Positions 36,057-43,802 of a DNA stretch of 64,000 bases are shown here, piece after piece (position 1 is the first letter of the stretch; each line of letters begins with the position of its first letter). The position numbers were made by a program, and so were the translations under genes. The stretch is from Mayfieldus sp038040285 (GTDB taxonomy: Bacteria; Actinomycetota; Thermoleophilia; Solirubrobacterales; 70-9). Under the pieces are notes generated by a model that was not told where the DNA came from, made no database searches, and saw nothing but the letters and a program-made list of their open reading frames with translations. The stretch spans positions 1 through 64,000 of the forward strand of contig JBBPIN010000001.1 in assembly GCA_038040285.1 (NCBI GenBank). The letters are read 5' to 3'.

Positions 36057-36491
36057 TCAGCCTTGGCCGCCTTCGGCGGCCGGCTTCGCGGTGGCCGACT
36101 CCTCGTCCCGCTCCACGACCTCGCCGTGCCGCCCGCGATCGGGGCGGATCAGGTAGTGGTCGTACAGGTCCATCTCGAGCTCGCGGGTCAACGGTTGTCC
36201 AGGGTCGATCGGTGGAGCGCCGCGGACCGTCTTACGCCCGTGCGCCACCCAGAGACGACCGGGACCGTCGGCGCATTCGGCGTAGGGGATCGCGGTTACT
36301 TTGCCGAACCGCCCCAGCTTGACCACCACCCAGACCGGCTCTTCGTCCTCGGCGTCGACGTAGATCCCCTCCACGCGGGCGACCCGCGAGCCGTTCATGT
36401 CGTCGACCCGAAACCCGATCCAGCCCAGCGCCTCCTTGAGCGGCGCGGGGGCGCTGCCGGCTGGTTTGGGCTCTGTCTTGGACTCAGCCAT
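36057..36491 (-). CDS. PRC-barrel domain protein
   Basis: A 144-residue soluble protein whose core (residues 20-75) fits a PRC-barrel: LGWIGFRVDDMNGSRVARVE, GIYVDAEDEEPVWVVVKLG and a third strand set KVTAIPYAECADG. PRC-barrels mediate RNA or protein contacts, for example RimM and the photosynthetic reaction-centre H subunit. The C-terminal tail is charged and Ala/Gly rich. It overlaps the 3' end of meaB by eight bases and is translated after it. Confidence 0.75.
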   Translation of the reverse strand: MAESKTEPKPAGSAPAPLKEALGWIGFRVDDMNGSRVARVEGIYVDAEDEEPVWVVVKLGRFGKVTAIPYAECADGPGRLWVAHGRKTVRGAPPIDPGQPLTRELEMDLYDHYLIRPDRGRHGEVVERDEESATAKPAAEGGQG

Positions 36492-37446
36492 CGATGGGCC
36501 TCTCCAGCAGCTCGCCGGCAGCTGTAGCCGGATCTAGCTCACGTCTCACGACGCGCTCCAGAAGCTCTTCGACCTGGGGATCGTCGGCCACGGCATTTGT
36601 GAGGCGGCGGCGCAGGCGCGCAGCCGCGATCCCCAACACCTCGTTGCGAAGGTTGCGCGCGCGTCGGCGCTCCAACGTCCCTTCGGCCTCAATGTGCGCC
36701 CGGTGCTCATCGATCTTGCTCGCAAGCTCCTCGATTCCCTCGCCCTTCAATGCCTCGGTGCGAAGAATAGGCACCTGCCAACCGCCGGCGTCCTCGGCCA
36801 GCGAGAGGACGCCGCGGATCTCGCGCACCATCGTGTCGGTCATCGGGTGATCGGCCTTGTTGACGAGGATCAGGTCGGGAATCTCCATTACCCCCGCCTT
36901 CAGCGCCTGGATCGAGTCCCCGGACCCCGGCATCAGTGCGAGGACGATCGTGTCGGCATGGTCGACGATGTCGATTTCCCCCTGCCCGACGCCGACCGTC
37001 TCCAGCAGCACGTCGTCCTTGCCCGCCGCGTCCATCACCAGCGCCGCCTGCAGAGCGTGCTCCGAGAGCCCGCCGAGCGCCCCGCGCGACGCCATCGAGC
37101 GGATGAACACGCCCGGGTCAAGGAAGTGCTCGGAAAGCCGGATCCGGTCGCCGAGCAGGGCGCCGCGGGTGAACGGGCTCGAGGGATCGATGGAAAGCAC
37201 GCCGATCTCGCGGTCGGCGGCGCGCAGCTTCGCCGTCAGAGCGCCGATGATCGTGCTCTTTCCGACCCCGGGCGGCCCGGTGAAGCCGACGATCCTGGCG
37301 CGGCCGGTGCGCGGATAGACATCGCGCACCAGCTCCCAGCCCGCCGGGTCATCGGACTCGATCAGCGTGATCGCGCGGGCGAGGGCGCGCTTGTCGCCCT
37401 CCAGAACCCGCTCGGCCAGCGAGGCTGATTTGGCGGCTTCGGCCAT
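36484..37446 (-). CDS. meaB: MeaB/ArgK-type G-protein chaperone of B12 mutases
   Basis: A 320-residue P-loop GTPase of the MeaB/ArgK family that loads cobalamin onto acyl-CoA mutases and guards them. Walker A is GPPGVGKS at 57-64. VLSIDPSSPFTRGALLGDRI is the family-specific switch, then ETVGVGQGEIDIVDHAD and LVNKAD for guanine binding. Its client here should be the IcmA/IcmB pair at 24572 and 19652. I start at the ATG at 37446 because the upstream frame is made of a duplicated repeat. Confidence 0.94.
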   Translation of the reverse strand: MAEAAKSASLAERVLEGDKRALARAITLIESDDPAGWELVRDVYPRTGRARIVGFTGPPGVGKSTIIGALTAKLRAADREIGVLSIDPSSPFTRGALLGDRIRLSEHFLDPGVFIRSMASRGALGGLSEHALQAALVMDAAGKDDVLLETVGVGQGEIDIVDHADTIVLALMPGSGDSIQALKAGVMEIPDLILVNKADHPMTDTMVREIRGVLSLAEDAGGWQVPILRTEALKGEGIEELASKIDEHRAHIEAEGTLERRRARNLRNEVLGIAAARLRRRLTNAVADDPQVEELLERVVRRELDPATAAGELLERPIDG

Positions 37447-37456
37447 CACAATGGAG

Positions 37457-37562
37457 GTTCGCGCTCGGCCTCCGACCAAGCTCTCTTGATGAGCCTCGCG
37501 CTCATCACACATTGTTCGCGCTCGGCCCACGACCAAGCTCTTTTTCTGAGCCTCGCGCTCAC
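37457..37562. repeat. Tandem duplicate of a ~50-base repeat (family R3) upstream of meaB
   Basis: Two near-copies with a period of 57 bases, starting at 37457 and 37514, each opening GTTCGCGCTCGGCC and containing ACCAAGCTCT and GAGCCTCGCGCTCA. Short inverted segments (GAGC...GCTC) lie within each unit. It occupies the 145-base gap between meaB and the divergent acyltransferase, where their promoters should be. Confidence 0.8.
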
Positions 37563-37591
37563 GGCGGCTGAGTCTAGACGCGGCCTCTACA

Positions 37592-38224
37592 GTGCGGCTC
37601 CCCGTGATTCGCCTCGCCCGCTTTCTGGCCCAACACAGGATGCTGACGCCCAAGTACGCGCGCCTGCTGTGGCGCTATCTGTGGCGGCGCCTGCTCACAA
37701 GCGCCGGCTGGCACTGGCAGACGAATGGCCTGGTCTTCTTCGGTCCGCATCTGCAACTGCAGATCGGGCGCCGGGGCACGATCCGCTTCGGGCGCTTCGT
37801 CTGGATCGGCGACGCGACCAAGATCCGCTGTCACGAGGGAGTGGTCGAGATCGGCGACAAGACGGTGATCGGACAGGAGTGCACGATCTCCGCCTACCAG
37901 CGGGTGCGGATCGGCGAGCAATGCGTGATCGCCGACCGCGCGATGTTCATCGACTTCGATCATGGCGTCACCGATGTCGAGCGGCCGATCCGGGTCCAGG
38001 GCATCTACAAGCGCGACACCGTGGTCGGGTCGAACGTCTGGATCGGATACGGCGCCTGCGTGCTGCGCGGCGTGCGGGTCGGCGACAACTCGGTGATCGG
38101 TACCAACGCCGTGGTCACCAAGGACGTACCGGCAAACGCAGTGGTCGGGGGCGTGCCCGCGAAGGTGATCCGCATGCGCGAGGCGCCAAGCGAGCTGCGC
38201 TGGTCCGATCCGGTCGAGCCCTGA
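37592..38224 (+). CDS. Left-handed beta-helix acyltransferase (maltose O-acetyltransferase-like)
   Basis: A 210-residue hexapeptide-repeat acyltransferase. Repeats run from about residue 60 to 190 (IGRRGTIRFGRFVWIGDATKI, then VVEIGDKTVIGQECTISAYQ). The acceptor-site stretch is FIDFDHGVTD, and NVWIGYGACVLRGVRVGDNS and VVGGVPAKVI close the helix. The N-terminal 40 residues are basic and hydrophobic. It is convergent with the GT4 gene without a spacer, as Rv3034c is with Rv3032 in M. tuberculosis as I recall that locus, so a sugar or glucan O-acyltransferase role is plausible. GTG start at 37592. Confidence 0.87.
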   Translation: MRLPVIRLARFLAQHRMLTPKYARLLWRYLWRRLLTSAGWHWQTNGLVFFGPHLQLQIGRRGTIRFGRFVWIGDATKIRCHEGVVEIGDKTVIGQECTISAYQRVRIGEQCVIADRAMFIDFDHGVTDVERPIRVQGIYKRDTVVGSNVWIGYGACVLRGVRVGDNSVIGTNAVVTKDVPANAVVGGVPAKVIRMREAPSELRWSDPVEP

Positions 38225-39409
38225 TCAGGCGCTGGCCGTCTTGCCGACCACCTGTTCGTAGACGCCGACGGTCTGCTCGGCGATGTCCGCCCAGTCGAAG
38301 CGGCGGATGTGCTCGAGGCCGTCGCTCACCAGGCGCTCGCCGAGCTGCTCGTCGCCGAGCACGCGCACGGCCATCTCCGCCAGCGCCTCGGGGTCGCGAG
38401 CGCGGAATCGCAGCCCCGCCTCCTCGTGCGGGACCACTTCCCGCAGCCCGCCGGTGTCGGCGACGAGGCATGGGCACCCGGACGCCATCGCCTCAAGCGC
38501 CACGAGCCCGAACGGCTCGTAGATCGACGGAACGACGCAGATGTCGGCGATCGGGTACAGCGAATGCAGGACGTCGTCCCCGATCCAGCCCAGGAACGTC
38601 CCGTGCTCCATCAACCCGAGGCCCTCCGCCTGGCGACGCAGCTCGGCCTCGTGGGTGCCCGATCCGGCGACCAGGAAGCGGGTGCCCGGCACGCGCTGGA
38701 TTACGCCCGGCATCGCCTCCAGCGCCAGCTGGAACCCCTTCTCGTAGACCAGCCGCCCGACCAGGAGCACCAGCTTCTGATCGGGGTCGGCGAACTCAAG
38801 CCGCAGGCGGCGAAGCTCCGCTGGGTCCTGCGGCTGCAGGTCGCGGGGGTCGATGCCGTTGGGGATCACCGAGACCCGCTCTCCCTCGACGCCGAAGATG
38901 TCGGCGATCTGCTCGCGCATGTAGTACGAGCAGGCGATCACGCGGTCGGATCGATTGGTGATCCAGCGCTCGACGCCGTGGATGTAGGACTGCGGGTGCT
39001 TGTCCACCCATCCCTGGTGGCGACCGTGCTCGGTGGCGTGGATCGTCGTGACCAGCGGCGCCCCGAAGCGCTTCGCGAGATGGTCGCAGGCATTTGCGAC
39101 CAGCCAGTCGTGGCCGTGGACTAGATCGAAGGAGAAGCTATCGCCAAGCTCAACGCCGGCCGCCAGCATGTCGGAGTTCATCCGCTCGACCCAGGTGACG
39201 AACTCGCCCAGGTCCGTGGGCCGCTTCGGCTCGCGGATGCGGTAGATGGTCACCCCGCCGGCCTGCTCCTCGGCGGGCGACTCCTCCCCGCCACGGGTGA
39301 GCACGTGCACGTCGAGGTCGAGGTCGACCAGCGCCTCGGCGAGCTTGCGCACGTGGCGCGCCAGCCCGCCCTCGATCAACGGCGGGTATTCCCAGGAGAG
39401 GATCAGCAG
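38225..39409 (-). CDS. GT4 alpha-glucosyltransferase (Rv3032/glycogen-synthase-like)
   Basis: A glycosyltransferase of family GT4, about 394 residues. The N-terminal donor-free domain opens LLILSWEYPPLIEGGLARHV, typical of Rv3032-type alpha-1,4-glucosyltransferases. GERVSVIPNGIDP, LVGRLVYEKGFQLALEAM and the nucleotide-sugar site PSIYEPFGLVALEAMASG follow. It should extend an alpha-glucan from ADP- or UDP-glucose. Start is unclear: no ATG, GTG or TTG lies in a sensible place, and I used a CTG at 39409 that lies nine bases after the GH57 stop region. Confidence 0.88.
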   Translation of the reverse strand: MLILSWEYPPLIEGGLARHVRKLAEALVDLDLDVHVLTRGGEESPAEEQAGGVTIYRIREPKRPTDLGEFVTWVERMNSDMLAAGVELGDSFSFDLVHGHDWLVANACDHLAKRFGAPLVTTIHATEHGRHQGWVDKHPQSYIHGVERWITNRSDRVIACSYYMREQIADIFGVEGERVSVIPNGIDPRDLQPQDPAELRRLRLEFADPDQKLVLLVGRLVYEKGFQLALEAMPGVIQRVPGTRFLVAGSGTHEAELRRQAEGLGLMEHGTFLGWIGDDVLHSLYPIADICVVPSIYEPFGLVALEAMASGCPCLVADTGGLREVVPHEEAGLRFRARDPEALAEMAVRVLGDEQLGERLVSDGLEHIRRFDWADIAEQTVGVYEQVVGKTASA

Positions 39410-39417
39410 CCGGGTCG

Positions 39418-40824
39418 CTAGGGCTCCAGCAATGGGACGAGGCTGAGGTCTGGTGCCAGGGCTCGCATTCGCGGGTCGGGCTCGCGGGCTGAGTCTATGG
39501 CCTCCAGCATCGCCCCGGCGTGCCCGGTGGCGCGCTGAAACGGATAATCGCCGGCCTGCCGGCGGGCATCGAGGAAGGCCCAGTCGCTCGATTGAAGGGC
39601 GAGCAGCTCGCGCGCAGCGCGCAGCGCCCGCGCGCCGTTGAGGCCCTCCCCCAGGGCGCGCAGCAGCCGCAACTCGCAGCGCCGCGCGGCCCAGGCCAGG
39701 TCGGCCACCGCCGGCGCGTCCCAGGTGCGGAAGTCCTTTCCCTCGCCCCAACTTGCGGCGCCAAGCGACCGATGCTCGGGCTCGTGCTCGGCGAGTGCTT
39801 GCGGCAGGGTCAGCAGCCGCATGCCGTGTTCGGGCGCCAGCCGCAGCACCTCCCGCAGCCAGATCGGGCCCTCCGACCACCAGTGGCCGATCAGCTCGGT
39901 GTCGACCGCGAAGACGATCAGCCCGGCCCGTCCCTTGTCGCGTCGGAAGTCTTCCAACCGCTCCGCGGCTGCCTGCGCGAACTCGACCGCGTGGCGGCGG
40001 GCCGCTTCAGCCGCAGCGGCCGGGTCGTAGGCCCCGCCCCCAATCCGCCACAGCCTCATCCCGCGCATCGATTTGGCCGCAAACTGCAGGTAGGCCGGAT
40101 CGGCTGGGTATCCGGTCTCCGACCACAGCCACGAGACCGCCTCCCAGTCGATCGTGAAGGCGACCGGGCCCGCCTCGGTGGCGACCGGCGCAAGCGCGTC
40201 GAGCCCGTTCTCACGGGCGCTCTGGTCGACGCAGAAGTGGGAGACACCCTGCTCGGCCAGCTCCCGCTCCAGTCCGGGCACATAGGCGCACTCGGGGAGC
40301 CAGGCGCCCCCGTCCCAGCCGAAGCGGCGCCGGTGCGAGCGCAGCCCGGCGTCGAGCTGCAGCCGCAGCCCTGCCCGGGTCGCCAGCAGGGGCAGTACTG
40401 CGTGGGTGGCGGCGGACCCCATCAGCGCGATCCGTCCTCCGTCCCGGGCGCTGCGGAAAGCCGCCAGCAGGTCGCCTTCGCAGGCGTCGAGCGCGTCCAA
40501 TGCGTTGCGGTACCGCTGCGCCTCAGCCCGAACCGCGTCGCGGTTCTCAGCCGGCACCTCGTCGAGGTCGGCTTCCGCGGCCCCGATCCGCAGCTCGACC
40601 AGGAAGCGGCGCAGGCGCTCCCGCACGCCGGGGTCCTCGAGCTGATCGGCGAGCACCGGCGTCACGGTCATGGTCAGGTCGCGTGCCACCTCGAGGACCG
40701 GCAGGTAGGAGCGCACGGCGGCGTCGAACAGCCACTCCTCGCCGAACGGATAGGTGCCGAAGCCCTCGACGTAGGGCATGTGCGAGTGCAGGACGATCGC
40801 CAGGTCGCCGACCGGTTCACGCAT
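39418..40824 (-). CDS. GH57 1,4-alpha-glucan branching enzyme (DUF1957, Rv3031-like)
   Basis: A 468-residue GH57 enzyme with C-terminal DUF1957. Marks: IVLHSHMPYVEGFGTYPFGE at the N-terminus, the nucleophile Glu in GGAWLPECAYVPG, and the acid/base Asp in VFAVDTELIGHWWSEG. SSDWAFL and FQRATGHA lie in the C-terminal helical part. It cuts and re-joins alpha-1,4 glucan as alpha-1,6 branches. The ATG at 40824 overlaps the methyltransferase stop by eight bases. It pairs with the GT4 gene as Rv3031 pairs with Rv3032. Confidence 0.9.
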   Translation of the reverse strand: MREPVGDLAIVLHSHMPYVEGFGTYPFGEEWLFDAAVRSYLPVLEVARDLTMTVTPVLADQLEDPGVRERLRRFLVELRIGAAEADLDEVPAENRDAVRAEAQRYRNALDALDACEGDLLAAFRSARDGGRIALMGSAATHAVLPLLATRAGLRLQLDAGLRSHRRRFGWDGGAWLPECAYVPGLERELAEQGVSHFCVDQSARENGLDALAPVATEAGPVAFTIDWEAVSWLWSETGYPADPAYLQFAAKSMRGMRLWRIGGGAYDPAAAAEAARRHAVEFAQAAAERLEDFRRDKGRAGLIVFAVDTELIGHWWSEGPIWLREVLRLAPEHGMRLLTLPQALAEHEPEHRSLGAASWGEGKDFRTWDAPAVADLAWAARRCELRLLRALGEGLNGARALRAARELLALQSSDWAFLDARRQAGDYPFQRATGHAGAMLEAIDSAREPDPRMRALAPDLSLVPLLEP

Positions 40825-41584
40825 GGCAGATCGCGAGGAAGTCCAGCGCACGCTCGAGGCCGTCCTCTCGCAGCTTGAAGTCGGAGGACGTGATCGCCGG
40901 GACGAAGCGCGAGTAGAAGGGGCCGGTGAGGCCCAGCACCGGGTGGATACGGTCCCAGCCGAGGCGCAGCGCGATCTCGTGGGCGCGCAGCTTGCCGGCG
41001 TGGACCAGCCCCAGCACCTCGACCCGCGAGAAGCAGGGCTCCAGCAGCTCCCTGTATTCCTCGAGCGTGTATTCGCGCAGGTGCCAGGGGTTGTCCGACT
41101 TCGTGGCGCCGGGGGGCGCCAGGGTGAGGCGGTTCGGGGTCGAGACGTAGGAGACCGGGGCCAGCTCCGCAAAGCGACGCAGCAGCTGGTCCGGCCTTTC
41201 GACATGCTCAATGGTCTGCAGGAAGACGATCGCGTCCTGCGGCTCTGAGAACTCCTCGACCAGCCCGCGTTGGAAGCGAAGGTTGGAGCGGCGGTAGCGC
41301 AATCGGGAGTGCTCGAATGCCTCCGGGTTCGCGTCGACCCCGATCACGTGCGTCGCCCGCCTGGCCAGAAGGTCTGAGCCGTAACCCTCGCCGCAGGCGA
41401 GGTCGGCGACCCGCAGGCCGGCGCAGCGTTCGGCAATCCACTCATAGGCGGCGACGTGGCGCCGGTACCAGTAGTTCTCCTCCGGGACGTCGGGCAGGGT
41501 TCGCTCGCCGGTCAGCTCGAGCGGCGGCACGTCGGGTGGCTGATTCTGCTGGAGGTGAGGCACGGCGCGGAGGGTGGTCCGCAA
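40817..41584 (-). CDS. SAM-dependent methyltransferase, Rv3030-like
   Basis: A 255-residue class I methyltransferase. SAM loop: VADLACGEGYGSDLLA near 59-74, then VIGVDANPEAFEHSR. The segment LELTGERTLPDVPEENYWYR is strikingly like the start of mycobacterial Rv3030 as I remember it. YVSTPNRLT and NPWHLREYTLEEY are shared family marks. In mycobacteria this gene heads the Rv3030-Rv3032 group linked to methylglucose lipopolysaccharide. It would O-methylate a sugar. Start is TTG at 41584 or possibly GTG at 41563. Confidence 0.85.
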   Translation of the reverse strand: MRTTLRAVPHLQQNQPPDVPPLELTGERTLPDVPEENYWYRRHVAAYEWIAERCAGLRVADLACGEGYGSDLLARRATHVIGVDANPEAFEHSRLRYRRSNLRFQRGLVEEFSEPQDAIVFLQTIEHVERPDQLLRRFAELAPVSYVSTPNRLTLAPPGATKSDNPWHLREYTLEEYRELLEPCFSRVEVLGLVHAGKLRAHEIALRLGWDRIHPVLGLTGPFYSRFVPAITSSDFKLREDGLERALDFLAICHA

Positions 41585-41626
41585 CGGACCCCGACCCTAG
41601 ACGATGTAAAGGGAGGGGTGCTGATC

Positions 41627-41632
41627 TAGCAT
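41627..41632 (+). promoter_or_regulatory. Candidate -10 box for the Rv3037c-like methyltransferase
   Basis: TAGCAT lies eight bases before the ATG at 41641 in the 56-base divergent gap, without a ribosome site, suggesting a leaderless transcript. Confidence 0.4.
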
Positions 41633-41640
41633 TGCCGGCC

Positions 41641-42573
41641 ATGCCAGCGGCCCTCCGCGAGGGCGCGGACCGCATACGGGACGTCAACACCCGCTACCAC
41701 GACGCGGCCGCCGCCTCATACGACGGCAAGTGGGGAATCGACTTCGGGGCCGTCGGACAGCAGCAGGTGCTCGGCAAGCTCCGCAAGGCGCTGGGCGGGC
41801 CCCCCGAGCGCCCGTTCGGCGACGCGCTCGAGATCGGGGCAGGCACGGGCTACTTCTCGCTGAACCTTCTCCAACTCGGCATGATCGAGCGCGCCACGGC
41901 AACCGACATCTCGCCCGGGATGCTGGCGACCCTGGGTGCGACGGCTGGCGAGTTGGGGGTCGCGGTGCAGACGGTCGCGACCGGTGCCGAACAGCTCCCC
42001 TTCGACGACGAAAGCTTCGACTTCGTCTTCGGCCACGCGGTCCTGCACCACATTCCCGACCTCGAGCGGGCGTTCGCAGAGTTCGCGCGCGTCCTGCGGC
42101 CGGGGGGCCGGGTCGCGTTCTGCGGCGAGCCCTCGCGGTACGGGGACCTGCTCGCGGCGCTGCCAAAGCGCGCCGCCCTGGCCGTCTCGCCGCTATGGCG
42201 CCGCGCGCTCGGCGCCGGCCGCCGCGTCAACGGTGCCCCCGACGGCGACGGCGGGGCCATTCTCGAATCGCAGGTCGACGTGCACTCCTTCGCCCCCGGC
42301 GATCTGCGAAGGATGCTCTCCGCCGCGGGCCTCAAGCGGCCGCGGGTGCGCGGCGAGGAGCTGCTCGCCAACGTCTACGGATGGGGCGTGCGCACCCTCG
42401 AGTCGACCGCCGAGCCGGACGAGGTGCCGATGCGCTGGCGGGTTTTCGCGTTTCGCACCTATATGACGCTGCAGCGCCTCGACGGTGCGCTGCTGGAGCC
42501 GCGGCTTCCGCCGGAGCTGTTCTACAACTTGGTGCTCTCGGCGCACAAAACGACCGCAGCTCCCAGCCGCTAG
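41641..42573 (+). CDS. SAM-dependent methyltransferase, Rv3037c-like
   Basis: A 310-residue methyltransferase of the UbiE/type 11 group. The N-terminus has DVNTRYHDAAAASYDGKWGI. The SAM motif is ALEIGAGTGYFSLNLLQLG near 62-80, then ATDISPGMLATL, FDDESFDFVFGHAVLHHIPD and RVLRPGGRVAFCGEPSRYGD. This strongly resembles actinobacterial Rv3037c proteins as I recall them, the second methyltransferase of the mycobacterial polymethylated glucan locus. It is divergent from the Rv3030-like gene. Confidence 0.85.
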   Translation: MPAALREGADRIRDVNTRYHDAAAASYDGKWGIDFGAVGQQQVLGKLRKALGGPPERPFGDALEIGAGTGYFSLNLLQLGMIERATATDISPGMLATLGATAGELGVAVQTVATGAEQLPFDDESFDFVFGHAVLHHIPDLERAFAEFARVLRPGGRVAFCGEPSRYGDLLAALPKRAALAVSPLWRRALGAGRRVNGAPDGDGGAILESQVDVHSFAPGDLRRMLSAAGLKRPRVRGEELLANVYGWGVRTLESTAEPDEVPMRWRVFAFRTYMTLQRLDGALLEPRLPPELFYNLVLSAHKTTAAPSR

Positions 42574-42602
42574 CCGAACGCGAAGGCGGAGCCGGAGATC
42601 AG

Positions 42603-43802
42603 TTACGCGAAGCCGGTCTCCTCGCCCAGCGTCAGCTGACTCTGGCGGCGCTGCTCTCCGAGCAGCGCGAAGGCGATCGCAGGGAACGCCACGACCGAGA
42701 TCAGCCCAGCGCCGACCAGCGCCGTCGCGGTGGCCTGCACCATGATGTGAAGCTGAAGGCCGATCTGGGTGGCGACGATGACGAACGAGAACGAGGTCGC
42801 CTGAAGCAGCCCGGCGGCGATCGCCATCCGGGTGCCCATCGTGCGCCGGTAGATCAGCGCCGGGACCACGTGCACAGCCAGCAGGGCGAGCACGAACACC
42901 GGTAAGCGAATCACGCCTCCGATCGTCGCGAACAGTTGGTCGAGCTGGAAGTCGAGCCCGCTGCTGACGAAGAAGAAGGGCACGAAGATCCCCAGCGCGA
43001 CCGCCTCTCGCTTCTGTTCGGCGCCCTCGTCGCGTTCCTCGGTCATGCCCCGGATCACCCCGACCGTGAAGGCGGCCAGGATCGACTCGAGTCCGAGCTG
43101 GCTAGTGATCCCTACGACGATCGCGATAAGCGCCAGGTCGGCGCGGGTCTGGATCTGGGCGCTGGACTCCCGCAACCTCTCGAGGGCCGCGCTGAGCCGC
43201 TTGTTGCGCCCGCCCCGCGACACCGCGACGAAGACGACAATCGCGAGCAGGGCGAAGGCGCTGAGGTGGAGGATCTCTGTGCCCGGCCCGGTGCGCTCGT
43301 TGGAGTAGAAGAAGGAGATCAGGATCACGGAGGAGAACTCGGCGATCGCCGCGGTGGCGATCACCTGCTGGCCGAAGGGCGTGTTGACTTCGCCGGCGTC
43401 GCGCAGCGGCACGATGATCACGCTGAGCGACGTGGCGACCAGGATCACCGCGACCAGCAGCGGCGTCTTGATCAACCCCACCTCGTGCAGCGGGGCCGCG
43501 ATCGCCGCCGCAATCATGAAGCCGAGGGCAAAGCAGGCCAGCCCCCGCTCGAGCACCTCACCGCGAAGCCTGTTGACGTCGATCTCACGCCCGGCCAGGA
43601 ACAGAAGCGCCGCCAGGCCGATGGTGGAGAAGAGCTCGACCGGTTGGCTGGAGTGGGCGATGTCGAGGACCTGCGGCCCGACGATGATCCCGCCGACCAG
43701 CTCGAGAACTATCGCCGGCACGAAGAGCTTCGGGATCAGCTCCCGGAGGACCGGGGCCGTGAAAGCGATCACGGCCACCACCACGAAGCTGAAGTCGGGC
43801 AT
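42603..43802 (-). CDS. CPA2-family cation/proton antiporter
   Basis: A 399-residue membrane antiporter of the Na+(K+)/H+ CPA2 type, with about 12 helices. VGGIIVGPQVLDIA and STIGLAALLFLAGREIDVNR are the N-terminal half marks, and TSQLGLESILAAFTVGVIRG is in the second half. No C-terminal RCK/TrkA domain is present. It moves Na+ or K+ against protons for pH and ion balance. It begins immediately after the stop of a pH-sensor-type adenylate cyclase, with no spacer, so the two are co-translated. Confidence 0.9.
   Translation of the reverse strand: MPDFSFVVVAVIAFTAPVLRELIPKLFVPAIVLELVGGIIVGPQVLDIAHSSQPVELFSTIGLAALLFLAGREIDVNRLRGEVLERGLACFALGFMIAAAIAAPLHEVGLIKTPLLVAVILVATSLSVIIVPLRDAGEVNTPFGQQVIATAAIAEFSSVILISFFYSNERTGPGTEILHLSAFALLAIVVFVAVSRGGRNKRLSAALERLRESSAQIQTRADLALIAIVVGITSQLGLESILAAFTVGVIRGMTEERDEGAEQKREAVALGIFVPFFFVSSGLDFQLDQLFATIGGVIRLPVFVLALLAVHVVPALIYRRTMGTRMAIAAGLLQATSFSFVIVATQIGLQLHIMVQATATALVGAGLISVVAFPAIAFALLGEQRRQSQLTLGEETGFA

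Noticed and set aside
36061..36077. GGCCGCC/GGCGGCC stem at the end of the PRC-barrel gene as a terminator
   Set aside because: It lies within the last codons (Ala/Gly-rich tail), has no T-run, and such stems arise easily from GC-rich Ala codons.
37447..37653. A longer MeaB start that includes the upstream frame
   Set aside because: The extension is made of the duplicated R3 repeat and would add low-complexity peptides. The ATG at 37446 gives the usual MeaB N-terminus.
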